This document shows positions 1 through 12,800 of a stretch of DNA of 64,000 bases, one piece after another; the first letter of the stretch is position 1; each line of letters starts with the position of its first letter. A model generated the notes under the pieces. It did not search any database and had not been told where the DNA came from. It was given only the letters and a program-made list of their open reading frames with translations. A program made the translations under genes and the position numbers. The stretch spans positions 433,501 through 497,500 of the forward strand of contig JAGFBZ010000713.1 of assembly GCA_018398805.1 (NCBI GenBank), in the 5' to 3' direction. Source of the stretch: Hirundichthys speculiger (Eukaryota > Chordata > Actinopteri > Beloniformes > Exocoetidae).

Positions 1-661
1 ACCTCTAAAAACTGAAACTCTTCTTAGTTACTCTGTCAAAGTCACAAAAATCCTGTTGGTCATTGAGAAAAAGCGTACAGCTCTGAAATGGAAACCAATC
101 CTCCACCGCCAGTTGGACAACAGCTCTTTTAGAAGTTAAAAACTAATCTCCAGAAGATTACCTCCTCATTAAAGCATTTTTAGAATACTCTGAATACTCA
201 TAATTAACTGGATCTGATCTACTCAAGTACATTTGTGCTGTAAAAACTGTGCAGACGCTGGGGAACGTTGTAAAGTTTCATTAGATGTGCCTCGCTGCCA
301 TCTAGTGGACTGTTAGTGGTACTAAAACACAGACTGCATCCAAGACATAAAAACCTGCCCAACGAGATCTCACACTACTGAATCATGACGAGCCCAGCCA
401 GGAACTAGGTTCGGTTCCTGCAATGACCCCGCTTCATTAAACAACACTAGTCTCTACATTAAGGGTTTTCTTTTTAAAGTCAGATAACCAGATGACTCGC
501 TGTAACACTCAGATCTGGATCTTCCAGTTCGTGTCCCTTAAGCTTCATGTGCGAATCAAGTCTTCAGTTTGGGACCAGGACATCTGTCTGGATGTTTCCA
601 GGACTGCCGTCCAGTCTGAGGTGGTGAGTTTCCTGTCTGTGGGCGTGGCCTGCAGACCTAC

Positions 662-898
662 CTGGAGGGTGTGCGGGTTGATCCCAAAAGACGAGGCGAT
701 CTGGGCGGAAGCAGAGTCGCCGTCGTGCTCCATGGAGGCCACGCCGCCGAACTTCCCACCCGCCACGTCAACTTCCCCCGTGGACAGGTCGCCGTCGTCC
801 TCGCCTCCCAGCATGCTCTCTGGCGGGAGGCTCTGGGTGATGTCGGCCATGTCGCTGTCTAACTCTGCCACGCCGTTCGCCAGATCCACAATGGTGGA
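662..898 (-). CDS. nup98: nup98 exon, beginning of Nup96 part (last exon in window)
   Basis: 79 codons, phase 0 to 0, between acceptor TCTTCAG and donor GTAGGT. It reads [20 protein letters not shown] at the start and ends [11 protein letters not shown], matching the ELDSDM-DITQ and SS-GINPH-LQ blocks of vertebrate Nup96. The remaining Nup96 exons lie beyond position 1. Confidence 0.9.
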
Positions 899-3800
899 CT
901 GAAGACAGACGAGAGCACGGAGAAACACTGATTTATGTGTGGCGGCAACACATTTGTTTTCTCCAACCGCCCGCCGTTGAAGAAGCTCCTCAAACCCTCC
1001 AGAAGTAAACGACATCAAACAAGTCTTCTACCTCGTTACTACCATGGTGCTTTCTAAACACACCAGTAAACGGTTCAACTAGGCAGCTGTTTAAATAGCA
1101 GCTCAGGACAGTAACATTCAAATCAATGCACTTTCAGATATTCACTAAAAGAAAAAAAACAAAAATAAACCCTCACACAAACTGAACAGAACAAAACTTA
1201 AAATTTTATCTTTATTAATCTCAACTTCACCTGCAAAGTGAAAATTAAAACAGCGATGTGAAGCAGATGTTACATTTCCTGTCTAGATAATCATGTTAAT
1301 CTGAAAACAAAAATCTGAAAATCACTAAATACGTTCTAACTAAAAGTTCTGATTTCCATCTTAAAGTTAAATAAATTAAAAACAAGTACTTTAATCTGAA
1401 TGCAACTTTTATTTACCTTAATTTCTTCCAATTCTTTGGTTTTCAAAGTTCAACATCAAAACCTCTCAGATTCACCTTAAATTATATTTATTTTATATTC
1501 TGACCACGATTAAAGCAGGTGTGAGGAGTAGTGGTGCTGCAGCACCTCCTACTGACAGAAGGATGAAACTACACCTATGAAACATTCAAGCTCTAAAACT
1601 GGAGGAATATTTGATCCAGTTCAGATTGAAATTCATTCATGCATGTCATGATCCACTGTGACAGACCGACTCAGCATCTCTGCACAGAAGGACAAACGTC
1701 TTAGAGGTTCCACTGAGACGTCACCAAACGCCTTAAAGACGACGTCTCATCATTGATTCAGATAATCAGTTCTTTATAGAGCAACTGTGATGGAAAACAA
1801 AGCAGTTAAAGCCGCTGTATCAGTCAGGAAGATGAGCCTGACAGCTGATTGATCTGATCAGGTTTGTTTCATCTCTCCAGTGTTCACTGATCAGACACAG
1901 TTTTCTTTAGAACAAAAAGGCCGATTTCAGTTTTTCCCCACATCTAAAAAATTTGAGAAGCTTTTTAGTTTCACGCATGATAAAAAGAAAAAAAACCAAA
2001 CAGATGAATTTAAATGCAACTGGAATGAAAATAAAGCAAACATGAGGTTACAGCAGATAAAGTTAATGCGTCTCCTCGTCAGAGAAGACTGATGTTCCTG
2101 TTGGGTAACAGATGTTCCAGATGTTTCTCCAGATTAATAATTAGACAGTCTAACAGTCTGAGTCCCTGCTGTTTTCCTATGTAACTATAAAAGCAGTTTC
2201 ACGTGATCCGTGTCTGATGTATTAATTTCTGTCAAACCGTTTCAGGTTTGTTTGCATCAGCTGACCTCTTCGGTTATGTCCTCTAGCGCCCCCATGTGAC
2301 AACTGAAAACGTGTTGCACAATTTAAACTACTTTAAAATCCAGTTTGAGGGTTGACGTGACAACAACGAGCTGCTAGGATGACACATCTTAGCTGAGCGG
2401 TGTTTTAGGAGCTCCTGTGAGTCAGTGGGGATGAAGAGGAGGATGATGAAGATGAGTGTGGATGGGCGCAGGCTGCTCTACCTGAGCCTGCGGCGCCACC
2501 TGCTGCTGGGAGGGAGGGAGCAGCTGCTGCAGCTTGGAGCCAGGAAGTGACATCATGGTCTTGAGTTTCTTGGGATCGGTTTTAGGCGGGAGGTCTTCGT
2601 CCTCGTCGGAGTCCTGGAGCCCATATTTGGAGAAGTGGGCCACCTGGTAGAGAGAGAGAGAGGGGGCGGAGTCACTGACACCTGAGGACCTCAGAGCTCA
2701 TATAACCTGTACAGTTTGGTCTTCTTGTACAAACATGTCTTCAGTAATCTTCATCTAACAACAAACAAACAAGGAGAGATTCCTGGTTTCAGGGTCACTG
2801 CAGCACCCTTCACAGGTAAAGAGCAGTAACTGACCTCGAACACCCAGGAACCGGTCTCAGGGTCGGTACTCCAGGAAGCGGGCTCCCTGTTTGCGGGAGG
2901 CCTTTTCCAGCCGGCCCTCGTAGTTCATCTCAGTCAGACGGTCGGGGCTCCGGATCTGAGTGCAGGTCGTCTTGTCGTTGGGCCAGACTCCGTCCAGAGT
3001 CACCTCCGCCCGCCTGCCAAAAGAAAATGGCGGTAATCAGTGGCGTCCAAGCAGACTCCCAACAGAAACAAAGCAGTGGTGAGCAGAACTCAGGCTTTTA
3101 CTGGTTTACTTTGACAGCTTTGTTAACATTTTAATGGTTTAAAATGCTGCCAAAGTCTGGATTCATCTGGGAGCTTCTGATAAATAAGAGGAAAACAAAA
3201 CTCAGTTTTTGAGATATGAACCAAATGTATGTTTTTGTCAAAAGGAGGTCGGCCAACGTAATTACAACAGGACATGAAAACAGTCTCCTCTAGGTGGCAG
3301 CAGCAGTCGAAGCTAGTCGTTACCACTGCTTTGGGGCTTCTGCAGTCACGGTTAAAGATACAAACTGAGGCTTCCTTTTGTGTCTCTCTTCCAGATGCAG
3401 GGTGGTTCGAAACATCTGTTAGAGCTTCATTCAAAACACCACCGTCACGTGAACAATGACTTATCGCTGCTTCACTCCACGCTTCATTGCCTCAAAATGT
3501 TTCATTGGTTCAGGGCCGCTGGAGGATACTTGATCAAATTTAAAACATCATGGACAACCCTGAACATCCTCTACAGACCAAGCATGTGTCTTCAGTCAGA
3601 GGCTTCCTCAGATCTCCTGCAACACAGACGCTACAGGAGATCCTTCCTGAACACACGGTTCCTCCTCACAGTGAAGCTCTGAAGCTTCAAACCATCTTCA
3701 CTACAAAATGAAGGAAAGCTTCAATGCTTTGCGGGGCTCCAGGAAGATCTTGAAAGCAACTAATTCAACTCTTACTGATTGGGAAGACAATGATTTAGCA

Positions 3801-6800
3801 GGATCTAAGGATGGTCCCATCTACTGCTACAGGAATAAGTGGAGAAAGCCACAGGAGACGAAGTCCTGGCTCCTCACCGATGTTCTACGGTCATCTGAGC
3901 ACCTCTACTGTTACATATTCAGGGAGTCCTGAACCGATAAACCAGCTTTGGTGTCTATTAAATATAGTTTCTGCTGCACAGACACTCGAGGCAGAAAAAG
4001 AATATTAATATAAAACAAAAAAATTAAAAAACACCTGCTTAATTTTTGACCCAAATTATGTCAACACTTTATTGAAAAAAATTCAAATCTTTAAAAATAG
4101 AAGAAAAACCTCTTTCGGCGGAAGTGTCTTTGTTGTGTTTACAGTTTAATCACCTGTTAAGCCCCTCCCCTTCTGGAGGCTTGTTTTTATCATCCGGATA
4201 CACGATGACCTCTTTGCGCCTGAAGTGGACGATCTCGTCAAGGTTCAGGCCGGTCACGTTCACCTCACCGGGGAAGAAGATGGAGCCGTAACCTGTGAGG
4301 ACCAATCAGAGAGCAGCAGTGAGGTGGCTTTTCAAACCAGGCTCCTCCCTCTCTCAGCAAACGCTGCTGCAGTCGTTACCTTTCCTGCCCACGGTGAAGT
4401 TTTCTACGACACACTCTCCCGCTTTCATCCGTCATCTCGGCCAGGTCTTCCAGGGATGGGATGGTGTAATAACCCACACGGTTCAGGACAACACCTGGAA
4501 GCAGAGCCAGGCTTTCATTCATCCATCATCTGCTGCTGTGATCGAAGTGAATCCAGGCTCATTTATACTGCATCATGCCCTTTCCTTCACTCGTCTGTAG
4601 TTTTCCTTTTAGATCCCAGCATTGCATTTAATACGATTAACAGCATGGTTCAACAGCTGCTTCACCCCAATATAACAAACCCCACTTACAGAGGGGTTTC
4701 TTTTGAGACCCCCTTTTCAGATGTATTCAGAGATAAAAAATAAAAAATAAGGTCAATACAGTAGTTTTCTGCATACATCAGAGCCAGTGGTGGTGTTCCA
4801 CAGGGTTCTGCGCTCGGCCTCATACTTGTTACTCTATATGCCTCCATTTGCCACTTTTTAAATGTCATACAAGTATCACGGCGGGTGAAAGTGGTTTGAG
4901 TCAGACCTGCAGGATGAGGAGACTGTGGCGACTCCAGCTGTGGCTCCTCCTCTCTGTCCTCCTGCAGAGACTCCTCCCCCAGTGATGCCGACACGTCGTC
5001 GTTGCTTACCTGCACCAACCAAACAACCACACACTCAAAACAAACTCAAACTTTCACTCCAATATTTAAAATACGTTACTTCGATGTCAGTAAATGTGTT
5101 TTTCACTAAAACCACGTGAATGCTCTGGAAAGCTCATGCTCTTGTCTGCTGGTCATGTGACCTGAGAGTCAGCAGTGTGAGCAAACATCTGACCTCCAGC
5201 CCGTTCCTGGACAGTTTGTGCATATTCAGATCGCTGATGGTGTCCTGCAGGCTGGCGTGGTTGCGGCCCTGCGGGATGGGCTTTGCGATGGGGTTGACGT
5301 AGAAATGAGTGACTTCTGGGTCGTCGTCTGCCCGGCTGCTTGGACCTGGAACCTCCCGGAGCTGCTCCTCCTCTTCCTCCTCCACATGGCTGGGGGCAGA
5401 GAGGAGACAGCAGCATTACATATCAACCCCCCACCTCTGAAATGCTCCCTGTGAGGCCTGAAGTCAGAGTAAAACGGCTGCAGGATCATCACGCCACTTC
5501 CATCGTCTGTGCGAGCAGAGCCCAACAGCTGACGTCGTCGTCGTCGTCTTCTTCCGCTTATCCGAGGTCGGGTCGCGGGGGCATCAGCCGGAGTAAGGAA
5601 GCCCAGACCCCCCTCTCCCCGGCCACTTCCTCCAGCTCCTCTGGGGGGATCCCGAGGCGTTCCCAGGCCAGCCGAGAGACATAGTCCCTCCAGCGTGTCC
5701 TGGGTCTTCCCCGGGGTCTCCTCCCAGTGGGCCGTGCCCGGAACACCTCACCAGGGAGGCGCCCAGGAGGCATCCTAACCAGATGCCCGAGCCACCTCAT
5801 CTGGCTCCTCTCGATGCGGAGGAGCAGCGGTTCTACTCTGAGCCCCTCCCGGATGACCGAGCTTCTCACCCTATCTCTAAGGGAGAGCCCGGCCACCCTG
5901 CGAAGGAAGCTCATTTCAGCCACTTGTATCCGCGATCTTGTTCTTTTGGTCACTACCCAAAGCTCATGACCATAGGTGAGGGTAGGAACGTAGATCGACC
6001 AGTAAATAGAGAGAGCTTCGCCTTCCGACTCAGCTCCTTCTTTACCACAACAGACCGGTGCAGCACCCGCATCACTGCAGATGCCGCACCGATCCGTCTG
6101 TCGATCTCCCGCTCCATCCTTCCCTCACTCGTGAACAAGATCCCGAGATACTTAAACTCCTCCACTTGGGGAAGGACCTCATCCCCAACCCGGAGAGGGC
6201 ACTCCACCCTTTTCCGGCTGAGGACCATGGTCTCGGATTTGGAGGTGCTGATTCTCATCCCAGCCGCTTCACAACCGGCTGCGAATCGCTCCAGCGAGAG
6301 CTGTAGATCACGGCTCGATGGAGCCAACAGAACCACATCATCTGCAAATAGCAGAGACCCAATCCTGAGGCCACCGAACCGGATCCCCTCGACACCTCGA
6401 CTGCGCCTAGAAATTCTGTCCATAAAAGTAATGAACAGAATCGGTGACAAAGGGCAGCCTTGGCGGAGTCCAACCCTCACTGGAAACGAATCCGACTTAC
6501 TGCCGGCAATGCGGACCAAACTCTGGCACCGGTCGTACAGGGACCGGACAGCCCGTATAAGGGAGTCCGGCACCCCATACTCCCGAAGCACCCCCCACAG
6601 GAATCCCCGGGGAACACGGTCGAACGCCTTCTCCAAGTCCACAAAACACATGTAGACTGGTTGGGCGAACTCCCATGCCCCCTCCAAGACCCTGAAGAGG
6701 GTGTAGAGCTGGTCCACCGTTCCACGGCCGGGACGAAAACCACACTGCTCCTCCTCAATCCGAGATTCGACTATCCGACGGACCCTCCTCTCCAGGACCC

Positions 6801-9800
6801 CTGAATAGACCTTCCCAGGGAGGCTGAGGAGTGTGATCCCCCTGTAGTTGGAACACACCCTCCGGTCCCCCTTTTTAAAGAGGGGGACCACCACCCCAGT
6901 CTGCCAATCCAGGGGTACTGTCCCCGACGTCCACGCGATGCTGCAGAGGCGTGTCAACCAAGACAGCCCCTCAGCATCCAGAGCCTTGAGGAACTCCGGG
7001 CGGATCTCATCCACACCCGGGGCCCTGCCACCGAGGAGCTTTTTAACCACCTCGGTAACCTCACCCCCAGAGATAGGAGAGTCCACCCCTGAGTCCCCAG
7101 ACTCTGCTTCCTCATTGGAAGACGTGTCGGCGGGATTGAGGAGGTCTTCGAAGTATTCCCTCCACCGATCCACAACATCCCGAGTCGAGGTCAACAGCTC
7201 CCCATCCCCACTGTATACAGTGTTGATGGAGCACTGCTTCCCCCTCCTGAGCTGTCCAACAGCTGACATGATGATGAAATCAGTTCATCATCGAGATGAT
7301 GAGACACGCCCCGTTGTTAGAACGACAAGCCAAAAAACGTAAAGAGCACGGCTACGACAGGGACAAAGCTAAAGTTTTTGACCACAATTAGGGTACTATG
7401 GAATCCGCGATCACGGACGGGATCGCGGAAGTGGAGATTAAAAACGGAATTCACTTTAAATGCGCAATATAACAGAACTGAACGGCAATTTGCGTAAAAG
7501 TTTGTTTTTTTCTCCCGGACTAACAGGAACTTTTCTTTCGAGAAAATGCTGGGACACTGCGCGCTTCTCCGCCCCCTCCTGCCCCGGCCTTCCTCATTAA
7601 TTAAAAAAACAAAAACAAAAAAAAAACACGTCGAAGCGGCCATCTGATAAACTGGCGACGAAGCGAAGGAACTACTGGCTGACTCTTAGGTACAGGGCAG
7701 AGCAGTTTCTCCGGGATTATGTGTCTGGCGATTCAATGTTCTGCAAGTTTTGCCAGCACACAATTGAATGGACACGAAAAAAAAGATACGCGTGAGGATT
7801 CACTTGACGAGTGAAAAGCACAAACATAGAAAGACCAGAATCACTCACTGAGCTAAACACAAAGAGGCTGTAACAGCTGGAACACCTAAAGAAAAACAAC
7901 ACACTGACACACACAACCAGTGTTCAGTGCTTTGGATTTCATAGCATCTACATCAGCTATATTAAATATAGTTTTTTCTGTTATCAGACACATAGTTTGT
8001 CATGACATACCTGAAAAATGTCAGGTACGGCATGACAATCTATGTCTGATAACAGAAGAAATTAAACAAGTTAAAATGATTAGTTTACTGCTGTTGAAAT
8101 TTCTTTTTTTTTTGCACTTTAAATGGATTTTACTTATTTAAGTTATTTTTTTGTGAATTTTTTTTCTTTGTCAAAAAATATACACAATATGTTTAATAGT
8201 ATTAAAACATTAAAGTTTCTAGTTATAATTGCATAAATTGTCTATATTTCATTATTTTATATACTTGGGGTTAAATTTGCATAAAATGCTTAAAACGGAA
8301 TTCTCAAAAATTTAAAACCGAAAAACATCAAAAATGAAAAAAATTAAAACGGAATTTGGGAAAAAATAAAACGGATTTCATAGGGCCCTACACAATGTCC
8401 GGAGAGGCAGAAGTCACTGGACTGGTCAGACTACAAACTGGCCACCAGGAGGAGCTCCCATCTGCTGAGGCCGAACCATTGTCTCCCTCCTGCAGCAGCA
8501 ACAGCAAAACTGAACTGAGACCAGCCCTGAGGTTAGTAATTATACGTTTCTAAACTGAATGATTATCTAAAAACAACAGTCGTCAGTCCAGAAACCGAGT
8601 GAGAGGAAAAGCCCACTGAGACGTAAGTGAGGCGGCTGGAAAATGTGGTCACCTGTGTCCGTTCTGAGGGAACTCTGCAGGTGAGGCCAGCTCGTCGCTC
8701 TCTTTGTTCAGCGGACTGCTGTACTGGCTGCTGTTCAGGTTCTTCAACACCAGCTTCTTGATGCTCTTCCTGTGGAGAAAAACAACAGTCAGGGTTGCTC
8801 GGGGGCCGCTCCCACGCACGTTCTTAGTCACCGTGGCGACTGCGTCGCACCTGGGGACGAAGGCTCCGTTGGTGAGCGAAGGCTCGTCATCGTCCAGACC
8901 ATCGAACAGCTGCGACTTGGAGGCCCCAGAAGATGTCAGCGCTTTGGGCCGAACCCTGGTTGCTGGGCGGGGTGTCAGCTTGTAGTGGGTGGGCGTGGTC
9001 AGAGCCTTCTGTGCTGTCGGATTGGTCGGTTTCAGACGCTTTCAGAAACAAAGCAGAGGTGTGATTTATTGCGTCCACTTTCCTCTGAAATCTCATTCCA
9101 CATCAATAACAGCAATCATAAAATGTTTTCCATAAAAAATAAGTTATAATATCCAACTATCTAATTCATCGTGATCATTAGCAGTCTTGTTGGATGGGAG
9201 GGAATCACTGATTCTGTTGTTCATCTGTTGATAGAAGTTTTCCCTCCTCCCCAGCTGGGGCGGTGGGGGTGGAAGGTCCTAGACCACCGGTGAACAACTG
9301 GATCTGCCTGTTCCTGTCCTAGACCGAGGTTTAGAAAGCCACTGGGTCACAGCGACTCACCTCCTCCTTCTTCTTGGGGTCTGACAGCGGGTTTCTGAAA
9401 AGAGGCGAGTCTCCGTATGGCGAGTATGCCAGGACGCTGAGTTGCTGCTGAAGCATGGCCTGCTGGGTGGCGTTGGCATTGGGATCTGTGAGCGCTGCAG
9501 AAGAAGAAAAACAACAGATGTCAGCACAGCTGTCCTCACAGATCACACACTCACAGACACAGAAACTAAGGCCTGAACTGTCTGAGTGAGCTGACCAGAT
9601 GAGTCCTGCGGCAGATTTTACCAGAAGAAATCAGATTTCCTTCAGAAAAGTTCAAACCGGGACATTAGTGGCAGCGGGGGCCAGCCTGTCCTCAGGAGGA
9701 GCGACTCACCAACAGGTGGCTGCGCTGCTCCGAAGCCCAGCGTACTCGCTCCACTGTTGAATCCAGTCGTTCCAAATGTTCCCATCGCTCCCAGTGTGGT

Positions 9801-12800
9801 GCCCAGTTTACTCTGGTTGTTCCCAAACAGAGTCGGGCCGGTGCCAACTGTAGGACAAACACCTCGGTGGATTAACACATTCCTGTCAACAGGGAACGTT
9901 TTCTACAGCTCCCCTCCTCTTATGGGGTTCCTCAAGGCTCCGTTTCGGGGCCTGTGTTGTTTATGTTGGACATTTTATTTTCATTCCATTGTTTTGCTGA
10001 TGAAATCCGGTTATTTTGAAATCAAAAATCCTGATACTTTGATCAACTTTCTTCATCTAAATGAAAACAAGACTTAAGTCTTTTAGTTTAAAAGTCTTCT
10101 TTAATGCATTTTTACTTTAATTGTTGTACTTAATTGTAAAGCGTGCTGATCAACGCTTTTGTTATTAAATGTTTATAATTAAATTCAAGCTTGAACTTTT
10201 GTAAGGCAGGTAAACAGCAGAGTTACAGTTCAACAGGTTAAAATGTGCAAAGGTGATTGGTGTTAACTGGAGTCCAACAGAAAACTAGTCATCAAATCAA
10301 AAAGCTCAATTTCCTGATTGTACACTTTAATTCTTTCTACATTACCAGCTCCAAAGGTGGTTCCCAGTCCAGTCCCCAGTCCTCCTGTGGTGGTTTTATT
10401 CCCAAACAGACCCCCTGCAGCAGGGTTTCCACCAAAGCCTGCAGCCAGTAAAAACAACAATGTGAAGGAAGAGCAGTGCAGCAGAAACATGGTTCTGTTG
10501 GTCCAGACGTGTCACAGCTGTTTTCAGATGGTAACTGCAGCTTGGTGCCTCAGCAGCTCTTCTCGGCACACTTACCGAAGGAGGAGGTGTTGGTTCCGGT
10601 TCCCAGTGTGAGAGCAGGCTTGTTCCCAAAGAGCCCGGTGCCGGTACCAAAGGACGAGGCGCTGGTGGTGGTGGTGCCAAACCCGGCGGTTTTGTTACCA
10701 AACAAACTTGGCTGGAAATGAAACAGAGTGACTCACAATCCTGACTTCTACAGAACCTTTTATACAGAACAATGACCACCCTGCTTACTGAGAACCAGAG
10801 CCGATCTGGGACACTTGGACATTTCCATTACCCTAGAAAATGTCCAAACTGGAACTGCTAAAATAACTTTTTTTTTTTTTTTTACTCCTCCAGCTGCTTC
10901 CATGAGCCCATTAAAGGCTGCAGATTGAAAATATCCATTTAAAATGGAAAATAATTTTTTTTGGCTGCACGTCCATCATCCACAAACCACACTATAAGAA
11001 ATCCTATTTAAATAAATGCACAGTATTGACACGTGTTCATTTCTCAGCATTAAATGATAAAGACATTCATGACTGAAATATGCAACTGCTCTCCAAACGT
11101 TCAGATTCATGAGTAGAGAGCTGAAACAGCAGCTTAATGAATTTAAAACTCCTTCGGGTACTGATGAGCCTCTCTGTTCACACCTTATTCACCGATGTAA
11201 TGATCGTGTCGGACCCAACCTCAGCCTCTGGTTCTGATCTTCCAGAAAGAGTTTGTATAAATGTGTCTTATTCAGGGTCCTGTGGGGTCTGTTTTAGGCC
11301 CTATTCCTTTTTCTCTATTCCTACTCTTGGACTGATTATTAGTCACTGATGAGGCAACATCTTATATCTTTTCCATTCCATTGTAGGGGAGAATGGGGTA
11401 ATGTGAGACACCCCCTGTATCTAAGCAACAGGATGCAGTTGTGGTCATTTGAGCGGCTGATTATCAAGGCTCATCCTTTTCACCGTGGCCAGGAAGAGCC
11501 CGACTCAGCTGTGTTGTGGTAAGCATGTGTTTTGTACAAAAATACATTTTTGCCATGTAAAAGTAAATTTTTTGGTTTCCCCTACTGTGGAAGTGGTTAT
11601 TTTCCTGTAAGTCTAACAAAACATTTTTTGAATGATAATTTGCATTATTTGTGTTTGTTCAGTCACCTCCAGAGTGGTGGAAAAAATAAGGAGATCACGT
11701 TTACCCCAGGGTGGCCCGCTTTACCCCCTTGAAATCTGGGCTTTGTCTCATTTTACCCCAGCTATGGGGTAAAATGAGACACTTGACCTCTTTTTATAAA
11801 AACAATCCCATTTTCACCGTCTTTAGTCCGGCAAACATTCTGATCGTTTCTGTCCTTAGGAAACATCCTAAATTAAAGAAAAATGTGCTAATTTTATAGA
11901 CACATCAATTTAGCTTGCTTAGAGGGCGGGGGTGGGGGGGGAGTAAAGACCGTCTCACATTACCCCACTCTCCCCTACTTCTCCCCTACAGAACCTGAAT
12001 TTCATAAAATTGCCAGATTTGTCTGACCTGACAGATAAAGAAACGGTTGACAGACGACTATGTTTAACTACGCTCAGATGAGACACAACATCTGTTGGAC
12101 AATGATTCCACAAAAAAGGCAGGCACCCTACCCTTCATCATTATCATTATGAATATTATCCTAAAAGTAGGGATGTCCCGATCCCGATCCCCTGTTCGGA
12201 TCGGCCTTTGATCTTAAAAATTTAAGGTGGATCGGATCGGCCGATCAACATTATTATAACACGCCGATCTTTTTTTCATTATTTTTTTCCTCAAAAAGTG
12301 ATCCTGATTAGCACAAATTAATAAAGCAATCATATTACACAAACAAAAATATTTTTTAAACTATATACATTTAATAATTTGCACTGAAATGAGGTTTCTC
12401 AGCAGCGCTGTCTTGTATCCACCTTAAAAGTTTTAAGACCGGCGGCGTCAGGCTAAACTTTAGCAAAACTGTCAGCAGTGTGGCAGCACTATAAAATTAC
12501 AAAGACCGACGCTTCGACTGCGACTTGAAATGTGTGGAAGGCTGATATATCACGAGGGGTAAGTAAGAAGAGAGTTTACACACCACCAATCTAATCAGAC
12601 ACTTAAAAAAGCACGCAGCACCGATCACGCAGCCTTCTGTCAGGTGCCGTGGTGCCGACGGCTGCAAACGCTCTGTGAAACTTTTAAAAGAAAGAAACTC
12701 CCGAAAGACTCAGAGAAATACAGAAAAATCACCGAGCTAATCGCGGAATGTATTACCGAGGACACGGAGTTTGTGGAATACAAGGCATTTAACCGGCTCA

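Noticed and set aside
1..661. Further Nup96 exon within the first 661 bases
   Set aside because: I looked for the next conserved block with flanking splice sites on the minus strand and found none, so it is treated as intron.
5000..5012. GTAAGC at the start of the nup98 exon 4907-5009 read as a donor
   Set aside because: It directly follows the acceptor GTGCAG, and phase plus homology need it as coding sequence (VSND).
5783..6655. 290-codon open frame on the plus strand
   Set aside because: It is antisense to the Rex3 reverse transcriptase and has no own similarity.
5953..7269. Host gene encoding a reverse transcriptase, with ATG at 7269
   Set aside because: That ATG lies just past the target duplication in host DNA; the frame is a truncated Rex3 insertion.
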